A DNA stretch of 64,000 nucleotides from contig CAJTPR010000009.1 in NCBI GenBank assembly GCA_910578275.1, positions 16,454-80,453 of the forward strand, in the 5' to 3' direction. The translations under genes and the position numbers were made by a program. Source of the stretch: an uncultured Bacteroidales bacterium. Lineage in GTDB: Bacteria > Bacteroidota > Bacteroidia > Bacteroidales > P3. Of this stretch, positions 7,874 to 15,825 are shown piece by piece. Each line of letters starts with the position of its first letter. The stretch's first letter is position 1. The notes beneath the pieces were generated by a model. That model was given only the letters and a program-made list of their open reading frames with translations. It had not been told where the DNA came from and did no database searches.

Positions 7874-9366
7874 AAAGACATGTTTCGGCTCTCCTGCCGG
7901 TACTTTTGTCCGGTCTCGGCATTTTCACCCAAGCCTGGGGCACGCCCGCCGGATTCGAGATCAAGGTGAAAATCAGGAATTATCCCGATTCCCTCAAAAA
8001 CGAGTTGTATTTAGGATACTACAACTGGTCGTCGCAATACATTTCCGACACCGCCCGCTACGACGCCAAGACCAAATCGTACCTTTTCAAGGGCGAAACG
8101 GCCAAACCCGGCGGAATGTACATGCTCATCACGGCCGACAAGCGTTACGTCGATTTCATTTTCGACCAAGACCAGCACATCGAAATCGAGACGGGTTATC
8201 CCGACCTGTTCGACGGCATCAAGTTCCGCAATTCGCCCGAAAACGAGACCTACCAGGCCTTCGCCGAGACCGGCACCAAGGATTACAAGGAAATGAACCG
8301 CCTGCAAGACGAATACAGGAACGCCGAAGCCGCCACGGATACGGCCAAGGCTTCGCGCCTGCGAGGGGAACTGAACGACCTGCACAAGAAAATGAACGAA
8401 GACCGCGAGGCGTTCATACGTGCCAATCCCGGAAACCTCATGGCCTCCATATTCAAGGCGCAGAAAGACGTGGACGTGCCCGAAGCGCCTGCCGGAGTGC
8501 CCGATTCGTTGAAAATGAACTGGCAGTACGAGTACTACAAGAACCATTACTTCGACCATTTCGACTTGTGCGACGACCGGCTCATCAGGACCCCTCTGGT
8601 CCACCAGCGCATCAAGTCTTTCCATGAACGGGTCCTGGGCATGCAGAGCCCCGACAGCATCAAATACGCATGGGAACGCCAGATAGAGAAGGCGCGTTGC
8701 GGAAACGGCAAGGGGGAAATCTTCAAATACCTGATCTGGTTTCCCGTGGATGCCTATCAACGTTCCGAAATCATCGGGCACGACGCCATATGGGTTTACT
8801 TGGCCAAGAAATATTACTTGGGAGGAGACGCCTACTGGGCCTCCAAGAGCATCGTGGAAAATTTCCGCAAACGGATCGAGCGCGTGGAACCGCTCTTGAT
8901 CGGAAACCGGCCAGCCGAATTCTATTGTCCCGACACCTCCATCGTAAGCAAGGGCGAGAACCACGACTGGGTTTCGGTGTTCTCTTCGCCCAGAAAATAT
9001 TCGGTCATCATCTTCTGGTCCACCTCGTGCGGTCACTGCCGCACGGCCATGCCGCAATGGCACAAGCTGTACATGGAAAAGAAAGACATCCTGGATTTCG
9101 AAGTCTTCGCCATCTGCAAGGATTTCGATATTCCCGAATGGATGAAATACGTCAAGGAGCACGACCTGGGCGACTGGATCAACCTCAACGGCAAGGAATC
9201 GAACCTCGACTACAACGACGCATGGGACATCACCACCACGCCCACCGTCTATGTGATCGACCGGCAAAAACGCATCGTCACCAAGAAAATCGACCCGCAA
9301 TACCTGGAAGACTTCATCCGCAACTGGCAAAGCACCTACTATCCGGAAGAAGCCCCGTTGAAATAG
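7870..9366 (+). CDS. Periplasmic thioredoxin-like protein with DUF4369/DUF5106-like N-terminal part
   Basis: The 498-residue exported protein (signal peptide to about TQAWG) has an N-terminal beta domain (YPDSLKNELYLGYYNW... then GGMYMLITAD) like DUF4369, a helical middle region (residues about 130-345) like DUF5106, and a C-terminal TlpA-type thioredoxin domain. The redox motif is CGHC (in FWSTSCGHCRTAM), and the cis-proline loop is TTTPTVYVID. Proteins like this are common in Bacteroidales and are thought to reduce periplasmic disulfides or support redox balance; a substrate is not known. It overlaps the LOG stop by ATGA and ends the cluster at a strong terminator. Confidence 0.85.
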   Translation: MKRHVSALLPVLLSGLGIFTQAWGTPAGFEIKVKIRNYPDSLKNELYLGYYNWSSQYISDTARYDAKTKSYLFKGETAKPGGMYMLITADKRYVDFIFDQDQHIEIETGYPDLFDGIKFRNSPENETYQAFAETGTKDYKEMNRLQDEYRNAEAATDTAKASRLRGELNDLHKKMNEDREAFIRANPGNLMASIFKAQKDVDVPEAPAGVPDSLKMNWQYEYYKNHYFDHFDLCDDRLIRTPLVHQRIKSFHERVLGMQSPDSIKYAWERQIEKARCGNGKGEIFKYLIWFPVDAYQRSEIIGHDAIWVYLAKKYYLGGDAYWASKSIVENFRKRIERVEPLLIGNRPAEFYCPDTSIVSKGENHDWVSVFSSPRKYSVIIFWSTSCGHCRTAMPQWHKLYMEKKDILDFEVFAICKDFDIPEWMKYVKEHDLGDWINLNGKESNLDYNDAWDITTTPTVYVIDRQKRIVTKKIDPQYLEDFIRNWQSTYYPEEAPLK

Positions 9367-9383
9367 CCGTTCCCGGCCTGAAA

Positions 9384-9420
9384 GAAAAAAGGCGGCCTCT
9401 CGAGAGGCCGCCTTTTTTCT
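9384..9420. terminator. Bidirectional terminator between the envelope cluster and recO
   Basis: A perfect 9-bp stem GGCGGCCTC-TCGA-GAGGCCGCC (9391-9412) is flanked by six A on the left and six T on the right, so it can stop transcripts of both convergent units. Confidence 0.9.
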
Positions 9421-9421
9421 T

Positions 9422-10153
9422 TCAGGAAAACAACTCCCGCAAGACGGACAACGACTTGAAATTTCCTTCCACGCCCGACTGCAACTGGCAATATCGCGTC
9501 AAGGCCTGCACGAGCGAAAAACGCAAGGCCGACGGAAACAATGTCAAGGAAGGGAAATTTCCCTTGAGGGAACGTTCGTCAAGCAAACGCGCCAGACCCG
9601 CCGCCAAGTCACCTTGCAGGAAATCGGCATGAAGCGGCGGACGGCAACCGAAACAGCCTTCGCGCAAATCGAAATAGGCCTGGGGGCTTTCCATACGCGG
9701 ATAAAAGCCCAACGCCTCGCTCAATTCCAACAAGAAGAACAAATGAAACTCGGCCGAATGCCCGTCCTGCGAGTCGAATTCACGCAAGGCAAGGGCTATC
9801 TTCCCGTAAAAGGATTCGTCCTGTTCGGCCTGGGTGATGAAGCGGGACATGACTTCAGACAAGAAAAGGGCCACGCTGCTCTTGCGCACGTCGGAATACA
9901 TCGCCCGGTAGGGATACGTCAACTTGGCTTCCCGCAAGAAAGGCAAACCCGTATGCTGCTTGCCGCGCGCATAACTGATTTCGACTTGGCTCAACGGAAA
10001 AAAACAAGAAGGACGGAACTTGCCGCCGGGCTTCAATCCACCTCTGACCATGAACGGACGCATACCCTCAAGACGGGTATATATGTTGACCACCAGGCCA
10101 TGGTCGCCGTAGCGGGTCTGCCGGACCACTATGCCCTCGGTCGTGAAAGTCAT
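9422..10153 (-). CDS. recO: DNA repair protein RecO
   Basis: The 243-residue protein starts at 10153 (MTFTTEGIVV), where the CAT overlaps the stop of porZ (ATGA). RecO opens with an OB fold (TEGIVVRQTRYGDHGLVVNIYT) and continues in a helical part with a CFGC-like site (LREGCFGCRPP). It anneals single strands and helps RecR load RecA in recombinational repair. The Bacteroidota form lacks most of the four-cysteine zinc site; here only CFGC remains. A longer start at 10264 lies inside porZ and is rejected. Confidence 0.93.
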   Translation of the reverse strand: MTFTTEGIVVRQTRYGDHGLVVNIYTRLEGMRPFMVRGGLKPGGKFRPSCFFPLSQVEISYARGKQHTGLPFLREAKLTYPYRAMYSDVRKSSVALFLSEVMSRFITQAEQDESFYGKIALALREFDSQDGHSAEFHLFFLLELSEALGFYPRMESPQAYFDLREGCFGCRPPLHADFLQGDLAAGLARLLDERSLKGNFPSLTLFPSALRFSLVQALTRYCQLQSGVEGNFKSLSVLRELFS

Positions 10154-12465
10154 CGGACATAGAATATTTTGCAGGCCAGTTTCTGCGAACCGGTTTCCTT
10201 GCAGGCGAACACGAACAACACGCCGCTGGCAGGACGTTTGCCGTCGAGCGCGTAGCCGTCCCATGAAATCTGGCCGCCGGTGGCCCGACCCTGATAAATC
10301 AGCATGCCCTTGGTATCGGTTATCTTCACGATGGCATTCGAAGGCAATCCCCTCACGTTGATAAGCCCTTCGTATCCGGGGCGCACCGGATTGGGAAACG
10401 CACGCGCCTCTTCCTTGGGATTTCCTTCGGTGACGGTAGCCGTCCCCCTGTAGCCTACCAGCCCCATGTCGGTGCCTATGAATACCTCGCCCGTCTTGTC
10501 ATGCACGGTCACGGCCGTGATGTTGTCCGACAGCAACGGAGAATTTTCCACGGTGAAATGATGTATTTCGTCCATGCCGTCGTCCGACACCAGATAAATC
10601 CCGTCGCCATTGGTCCCGATCCACTTGCGGTTGGCTCCGTCCACGGCAATGGCGTTCACCTGGGAGTTGCCCAGCAAGTCGACGAGGAAGCCGTCCTTGG
10701 GAACCTTTATCGTCTTGGCATTGACCGAAGACTTGTTGCCGGAGGGACTGTCGAACATCCTGGCATGCTGGTCTATCACCTTGATACCCCTGTCGGTTCC
10801 GATCCAGACATGTCCCAACTGGTCTTCGACGAAACAATATACTTTTTCGGTCGTCAACGTATTTCCCCGATTGAGATCCACCGCCAAACCTTGCACGGAA
10901 TTGCCGTCGGTCTTGAATACCGACAGCTCACTGTTGTTGAAACTTACCCATTTGGTGCCCCAATAGTCCACCATGATCTTTCCCGGACGTTCATCCGAAT
11001 TGCCCGCCGCGCGCAAATCATACGATTTCCATGTTCCGTCGCGCACGTAGCACACCAGCCCCTGCGGGGAAAGGGCGTTGAGCATCCACAAATTCCCTTG
11101 ACGATCGAATGCCATGTCGTTCACCCGGCAGTCGAGCTGGTTCACCCGGTTGTCCTGCAAGGCCGAATTGTCCGCATCGAACTTCCACCAGACGCCGTTC
11201 GACGTTTTTTCGAGCAAGCCGCCGAAAGAAGACGCGAAGAACAAATGACCCGGCTCCCCCGGAACTTCCAACGTCTTGGTTATCGACTTCATCGAACGGT
11301 AACCGGTATACGGCGTCCATTTCCCGTCATGGAAAAGGCCGCTGCCGAAATTCACGTAAAGCGGCTCGAAATATTCGCCGATGCCTCCGCAAGACATCGT
11401 CACGCCCCTCCCCGTGGAGGAAACGTCGAAAACGGTATTGCCGCCAGGTCCGACAAGGGAATAATCCCCGTATTTTCCCGCCTCGGGAAGCAGGCAGGTC
11501 ATCGTCCCCGAGGCCGTTCCGGCCCATAAGGAACCGTCTTCTTCCCACAACAGCGAACTTACGGCAGGCAAGCTACCATCGCCGGAGGAATATTCAATCC
11601 GGGCATGCTCGTCAAAGACAACCACACGGCCTTTCGTGCCCGTACTATCGACCACGCCCACGGCCACATGGCGGGCATTCCCTTCCATCGCGGCGACGCG
11701 ATCCCCCTTGTTCTCCGCTTGCCAGAAAAGTCTCCAGCCCGTCCGGACGTCGCCCGAATAAATCCGGGTCCCGTCGCTGAAAAACATGCTTCCCAAAGCT
11801 TCCGTACAAAACAAGAGGGCCGTCTCCCCGCCCAACGTGTCGGTTTCCCAGGCCGTATAGTCGTTCAGGTTGGACGAAGAAAGCGCGGCATGCCTCAAGC
11901 CTTTCTCCGTGGCCGCATAAAGCGTGTTCTTGTCCGTTCCCAAGGCGTTCACGGCCAAAGATGCATTGTCGTTCCCGATAAAGTAGGTCTCCTTTATCTC
12001 CTGCTTGCGCAAGTCCACGACCACCACCCCGAAAGGCATGGCCAGATAGGCATGGGGCCCGTCCACGTGGATGTCACGGATCGACTTGCCGCCGCCGATG
12101 TCCTTGACGTATATGTCGAAAAGGGTGAAGACGTCGTTGTCGCCGTAGACCAGATCCACGCGACCGTCCGAATATCCTACCACGAGAATATCGTGCAAGG
12201 ACGAATAAGCGACCGCCGAAAGCCCCGTTCCGCTCAACCCGTGGACACGGTTCATTTCCAGAAGGCGGTTGTCGATCTTGTCGAGGTACATGAGCTCGGT
12301 CGCCATAAGCCCGAAAATCTCGCCATGCCGCTGCGCCATCTGCAGTATGGCGGACGGCGCGAAATGCATACGCCACTGTCCTGTCGCCACCGGCTCGGTG
12401 GCAAGGGTCTTGCCAAGCAGGCAGAACGCGACCACCCACGAAAGCCATGTCTTCGTCATTCTCAT
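10150..12465 (-). CDS. porZ: PorZ-type beta-propeller protein of the type IX secretion attachment complex
   Basis: The 771-residue secreted protein (signal peptide to about KTLATEP) begins with ATGQWRMHFAP and carries two-component-regulator-propeller-like repeats (for example EDQLGHVWIGTDRGIKVID, GANRKWIGTNGDGIYLV, GEVFIGTDMGLVGYRG). The last 85 residues begin FPNPVRPGYEG and have the type IX sorting-domain pattern. In Porphyromonas gingivalis PorZ is part of the PorU-PorV-PorQ-PorZ attachment complex that cleaves cargo and joins it to A-LPS. PorU lies 11 kb downstream on the other strand. A leftward TAACTTCG (12490-12497) is a near-consensus -7 box. porZ and recO overlap, so they are cotranscribed. 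Confidence 0.85.
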   Translation of the reverse strand: MRMTKTWLSWVVAFCLLGKTLATEPVATGQWRMHFAPSAILQMAQRHGEIFGLMATELMYLDKIDNRLLEMNRVHGLSGTGLSAVAYSSLHDILVVGYSDGRVDLVYGDNDVFTLFDIYVKDIGGGKSIRDIHVDGPHAYLAMPFGVVVVDLRKQEIKETYFIGNDNASLAVNALGTDKNTLYAATEKGLRHAALSSSNLNDYTAWETDTLGGETALLFCTEALGSMFFSDGTRIYSGDVRTGWRLFWQAENKGDRVAAMEGNARHVAVGVVDSTGTKGRVVVFDEHARIEYSSGDGSLPAVSSLLWEEDGSLWAGTASGTMTCLLPEAGKYGDYSLVGPGGNTVFDVSSTGRGVTMSCGGIGEYFEPLYVNFGSGLFHDGKWTPYTGYRSMKSITKTLEVPGEPGHLFFASSFGGLLEKTSNGVWWKFDADNSALQDNRVNQLDCRVNDMAFDRQGNLWMLNALSPQGLVCYVRDGTWKSYDLRAAGNSDERPGKIMVDYWGTKWVSFNNSELSVFKTDGNSVQGLAVDLNRGNTLTTEKVYCFVEDQLGHVWIGTDRGIKVIDQHARMFDSPSGNKSSVNAKTIKVPKDGFLVDLLGNSQVNAIAVDGANRKWIGTNGDGIYLVSDDGMDEIHHFTVENSPLLSDNITAVTVHDKTGEVFIGTDMGLVGYRGTATVTEGNPKEEARAFPNPVRPGYEGLINVRGLPSNAIVKITDTKGMLIYQGRATGGQISWDGYALDGKRPASGVLFVFACKETGSQKLACKIFYVR

Positions 12466-12510
12466 CGGGAGATGTTTAATGAAAGCACGCGAAGTTAACG
12501 ATTTTCCCTC

Positions 12511-12518
12511 TATCTTTG
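12511..12518 (+). promoter_or_regulatory. -7 box directly before the CPBP protease
   Basis: TATCTTTG matches the -7 consensus, but it ends only 6 bases before the ATG at 12525. If used, the message would be leaderless or nearly so. No -33 element is seen. Confidence 0.4.
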
Positions 12519-12524
12519 CCCGTC

Positions 12525-13424
12525 ATGAAGCAACGCGAGGTTTTCCACAAATTCCCCCATTGGCTGCAATCGGCATGCCTCTTCCTTGTCTTTATCGGAG
12601 GCCTGTTGGTATGCGGCAACACGGCCGCCATCTTGTCCGTCCTCTTCTTCGGGGCGGACGCGTTGAGCCGCACGTTTCCCCTCCTGTTCGTGCAAGCCTT
12701 TTCGGCCGTGGGCGGATTCCTCCTGCCGTCGTTGTGGTTCGCCGGCATGCAACGGGCGGGGAGGCCCGACTTCCTGCGCGCAAGGAAAGGCTTTCCGCCA
12801 AAGATCCTGCTTTTCGCCCTTCTCGCCTACCTGACGCTCTGTCCGTTCATCTCCGCCATGCAGGAATGGAACGCGAACTGGCATTTTCCCGAAAGCTGGC
12901 ATGCATGGGAAGATTTTTTCAGGGAAAAGAGCCTCCGGCTCGAGCAAACGAGCCAACGGATGCTGTCGACCCGCGACCCGCTCGTCTTCGCCTGCTCGCT
13001 GCTCGTGACGGCCGTCGGCGCGGGCGTATGCGAAGAATTCTTCTTCCGGGGATGCCTGCAGAACATCTTCAGGTCATGGTTCAGGAACCGCCATGCCGCC
13101 GTATGGACCGCCGCGGCCATATTCAGCTTGTTCCACGGCGACCTTTTCGGATTCCTGCCTCGTCTTTTCCTAGGCGCGTTCCTGGGTTACGTCTATGTCT
13201 GGTCGGGATCCATCTGGCCGCCGGTCATCGTGCACTCGCTCAACAACGCCATCATCGTCGTCGTCCATTTCTTGAGCCAGAACCGGCTCCTGCCATTCGA
13301 TATCGAAAAACTCGAACAAAGCCCGCATTGGCTTATCGTCATCCCCTGCCTGCTCGTTTGCGGCCTGATTTGCCGGAAAATGGCAACCGGATCAAAAGAA
13401 AAACCCTTTCAATCGATTGACTGA
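12525..13424 (+). CDS. CPBP-family (CAAX/ABI) intramembrane metalloprotease
   Basis: The 299-residue protein has about eight membrane segments. The three motifs of the family are present: EEFFFRG (EExxxR), FSLFHGD (FxxxH) and HSLNNA (HxxxN/B). These glutamates and histidines form the membrane-embedded active site of CAAX prenyl protease-like enzymes (PF02517). In bacteria the substrates are mostly unknown; some members mature bacteriocins or protect from them. The start at 12525 is chosen over a TTG 9 bases upstream. It stands alone between porZ (divergent) and two convergent tRNA genes; its stop codon lies inside the tRNA terminator hairpin. Confidence 0.85.
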   Translation: MKQREVFHKFPHWLQSACLFLVFIGGLLVCGNTAAILSVLFFGADALSRTFPLLFVQAFSAVGGFLLPSLWFAGMQRAGRPDFLRARKGFPPKILLFALLAYLTLCPFISAMQEWNANWHFPESWHAWEDFFREKSLRLEQTSQRMLSTRDPLVFACSLLVTAVGAGVCEEFFFRGCLQNIFRSWFRNRHAAVWTAAAIFSLFHGDLFGFLPRLFLGAFLGYVYVWSGSIWPPVIVHSLNNAIIVVVHFLSQNRLLPFDIEKLEQSPHWLIVIPCLLVCGLICRKMATGSKEKPFQSID

Positions 13425-13430
13425 AAGGGC
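13396..13430 (-). terminator. Terminator of the tRNA-Leu/tRNA-Lys transcript
   Basis: Read leftward, CCCTTTCA (13429-13422) pairs with TGAAAGGG (13411-13404) over a 10-base loop and is followed by TTTTTCTTTT. The hairpin starts four bases after the tRNA-Leu 3' end and covers the stop codon of the CPBP gene on the other strand. Confidence 0.8.
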
Positions 13431-13433
13431 CTG

Positions 13434-13517
13434 TACCTGAGATCGGAATCGAACCGATACGAGTTTTACCTCATTGGTGTTTGAGACCAACGCGTCTACC
13501 TATTCCGCCACTCAGGC
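13434..13517 (-). tRNA. tRNA-Leu (anticodon CAA)
   Basis: Leftward sequence folds as a class II tRNA: acceptor GCCTGAG with CTCAGGT (first pair G-U), D arm with the GGCGGAATAGGTAGAC pattern, anticodon loop CTCAAAC giving CAA, a long variable arm, and a GGTTCGATTCC T arm. Discriminator is A. CCA is not encoded. It follows tRNA-Lys with 6 bases between. Confidence 0.95.
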
Positions 13518-13523
13518 TTCGCG

Positions 13524-13596
13524 TGCCCTCGCGGAGACTCGAACTCCGGGCCCAATGATTAAGAGTCATTTGCTCTACCAACTGAGCTACGAGGGC
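13524..13596 (-). tRNA. tRNA-Lys (anticodon CTT)
   Basis: Leftward 73-base gene: acceptor GCCCTCG/CGAGGGC, D arm AGCTCAGTTGGTAGAGC, anticodon loop CTCTTAA giving CTT, T arm GGAGTTCGAGTCTCC, discriminator A, no encoded CCA. First gene of the leftward Lys-Leu tRNA transcript. Confidence 0.95.
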
Positions 13597-13616
13597 GTAG
13601 CGTCGAAAAGGGATTG

Positions 13617-13647
13617 CAAAAGTAGTACTTTTGTTTGAAATACCAAA
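13617..13647 (-). promoter_or_regulatory. Promoter of the tRNA-Lys/Leu transcript
   Basis: Leftward TTTG (13647-13644), a 19-base spacer, then TACTTTTG (13624-13617). This is a textbook Bacteroidota promoter, with transcription starting a few bases further left and tRNA-Lys beginning at 13596. Confidence 0.8.
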
Positions 13648-13667
13648 ATAGCACGTAAAAATTTTCA

Positions 13668-13675
13668 TATCTTTG
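13668..13675 (+). promoter_or_regulatory. -7 box for tig-clpP-lepB
   Basis: TATCTTTG matches TAnnTTTG and lies 61 bases before the trigger factor start. No TTTG at the usual spacing is seen. Confidence 0.5.
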
Positions 13676-13736
13676 CCGTGCGCTGCCCGAAAGGACGCCG
13701 CGCTTTGTCACGACACGCTAATACTTTATACGCCAT

Positions 13737-15137
13737 ATGAACATTACAAGAGAAAACAAGGACGCCTTGTGCGCCTACCTGAAACTGGAACTGTTGCCCG
13801 AAGACTATGAAGGAAAAGTGGCGGGCGAATTGAAAAGCTACCGTCACAAAGTACAGATGAAGGGTTTCCGTCCAGGACAGGTACCTCCTGCGCTCATCAA
13901 GAAAATGTACGGCAAGGCCATTCTGATGGAACAGATAAACAAGTTGATGGCCGAGAGCGTGGACAACTATATCAAGGAAAACAAGCTCAATATCCTGGGC
14001 AACGCCATCCTGGCTCCCGAGGAAGAAAGGCAAAGCGTGATGGATTTCGACAATCCCGGCACGTTCACCGTCTGGTTCGAAATAGGCCTGGTTCCCGAAT
14101 TCGACATCGAATTGGAAAAAATCAGCGTGGACGGTTATCAAATCGCCATTTCCGATGAAATGCTGGACAAGCACCAGGAATCGCTCCTGCGCCGTTACGG
14201 TACGGTCACCAGCCCTGAAACGGCCGCGGCCGAAGACACGTTGGGCGGGGAACTGTTCGAACTGGACGAAAACGACCAGATAAAAGAGGGCGGCATCGAT
14301 GTCAAGACTTCCGTGGCCATCGACCTCATCGCACTCAAGACGATCCAGAAGCAATTCATCGGCAAGAAGACGGGGGCCATCGTCGACTTTGAAATCCAGA
14401 AGGCGTTCAAGAACAAGGCCGACCTGGCCTCGATGCTCCAGATCAAGGAAGACGCGTTGGCGGGCATCTCGCCCAAGTTCCGCTTCCGCATCGACAGCAT
14501 CACGCACGTGGAACCCGCCGTATTGGGCGAAGACCTCTACAAGAAGGCCTATCCGCAAGCGCAAATCAATGACGAAGCCGGTTTCCGTCAAGCCATGCGC
14601 GACGACATAGGCCGTTACTACGTACAGAACACGAACCAGAAACTGTTCGTGGACACCATCGACAAGATCATCGACCAGACCCGGTTCGACCTGCCCGAGG
14701 AATTCCTCAAACGCTGGATCCTCACCGAAAGCAACCGCAAGGCGGAAGAGGAAAACAAAGAGGCCGTGAACGAGATTCCCGAAAACGAGATGGCCCAAAT
14801 CGAACGTTCGTTGCGTTGGGAACTGATCCAGAACAAGCTCACCGAAAAATACCAGTTGAAGATCGAAGTGGAAGATCTCCGCACGTTCTACAAGGAACGC
14901 GTGCTTTCGCAATACTTCCCCACCCGGTCGGACGACGAAGAGATGAACAAGCGCATCGAGATGTTCGTGGATTCGATGATGAAGAACCAGGAAGAAGTCA
15001 AACGGGTCTACGACATGGTCTTTGAAGAAAAACTCACGGCCTTGTTCCGCGAAAAGACGAAAATCAAGACCAAGGAAGTGAGCATGGACCAATTCGTGGA
15101 AGTGCTCAAGAAAGACAACGAAAAGAAAAGCAAATAA
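13737..15137 (+). CDS. tig: Trigger factor
   Basis: The 466-residue protein has the trigger factor architecture: N-terminal ribosome-binding domain (NITRENKDALCAYLKLELLPEDYEG and the loop MKGFRPGQVPPALIKKMYG, equivalent to the GFRxGKxP signature), a divergent FKBP-like domain (about 150-240), and a helical C-terminal chaperone domain ending KKDNEKKSK. It binds uL23 at the exit tunnel and shields nascent chains. It lies directly upstream of clpP (11-base gap), the usual order in bacteria, and the Bacteroidota version is divergent in the isomerase domain. Confidence 0.93.
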   Translation: MNITRENKDALCAYLKLELLPEDYEGKVAGELKSYRHKVQMKGFRPGQVPPALIKKMYGKAILMEQINKLMAESVDNYIKENKLNILGNAILAPEEERQSVMDFDNPGTFTVWFEIGLVPEFDIELEKISVDGYQIAISDEMLDKHQESLLRRYGTVTSPETAAAEDTLGGELFELDENDQIKEGGIDVKTSVAIDLIALKTIQKQFIGKKTGAIVDFEIQKAFKNKADLASMLQIKEDALAGISPKFRFRIDSITHVEPAVLGEDLYKKAYPQAQINDEAGFRQAMRDDIGRYYVQNTNQKLFVDTIDKIIDQTRFDLPEEFLKRWILTESNRKAEEENKEAVNEIPENEMAQIERSLRWELIQNKLTEKYQLKIEVEDLRTFYKERVLSQYFPTRSDDEEMNKRIEMFVDSMMKNQEEVKRVYDMVFEEKLTALFREKTKIKTKEVSMDQFVEVLKKDNEKKSK

Positions 15138-15148
15138 GGGTTTTCCCC

Positions 15149-15820
15149 ATGCAAGACGAATTCAGAAAATACGCCGTAAGGCACAGGGGCATCAGCAGCT
15201 TGAGCCTGGACAGGTTCAACTCCTACACGATGGGCTATATCTCGCCCACGATCATAGAGGAACGCCAGCTCAACGTGGCGCAGATGGACGTTTTCTCAAG
15301 GTTGATGATGGACAGGATCATTTTCCTGGGCACGCCTATCAACGACGAAGTGGCCAACATCATCCAGGCGCAACTGCTTTTCCTTGATTCGGTGGATTCC
15401 AAAAAGGACATCCAGATCTACTTGAATACGCCCGGAGGCTCCGTGTACGCGGGCCTGGGCATCTACGACACGATGCAGTACGTTTCTCCCGACGTGGCCA
15501 CGATCTGTACGGGTATGGCCGCCTCGATGGGTTCGGTGCTGCTTTGCGCCGGTGCCAAAGGCAAACGCACGGCCTTGCGGCACTCGAGGGTACTCATCCA
15601 CCAGCCTCTCGGCGGCGCCGAAGGCCAGGCTTCCGATATCGAAATCACCGCCCGTGAGATCCTGAAGGTGAAGAAGGAACTTTACGAAATCATCTCGCGG
15701 CACAGCGGCCAACCCTACGAGAAGATCTACCAGGACGCCGACCGCGACTACTGGATGACTTCTCCCGAAGCCTTGGAATACGGCATGATCGACGAAGTGC
15801 TTGAAAAGAACAAAAAATAA
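15149..15820 (+). CDS. clpP: ATP-dependent Clp protease proteolytic subunit
   Basis: The 223-residue serine peptidase has its catalytic triad visible: Ser126 in GMAASMGS, His151 in LIHQPLGG and Asp200 in DRDYWM. It forms the double-heptamer chamber that degrades proteins fed by ClpX or ClpC; neither unfoldase is in this window. The N-terminus has an extra 30 or so residues before the mature fold, a propeptide-like region. It is flanked by tig and lepB with gaps of 11 and 5 bases, so all three are probably cotranscribed. Confidence 0.97.
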   Translation: MQDEFRKYAVRHRGISSLSLDRFNSYTMGYISPTIIEERQLNVAQMDVFSRLMMDRIIFLGTPINDEVANIIQAQLLFLDSVDSKKDIQIYLNTPGGSVYAGLGIYDTMQYVSPDVATICTGMAASMGSVLLCAGAKGKRTALRHSRVLIHQPLGGAEGQASDIEITAREILKVKKELYEIISRHSGQPYEKIYQDADRDYWMTSPEALEYGMIDEVLEKNKK

Positions 15821-15825
15821 CGACC

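Noticed and set aside
10501..11529. Rightward 342-codon frame inside porZ
   Set aside because: It is antisense to a protein with clear propeller repeats and a sorting domain; no recognisable product.
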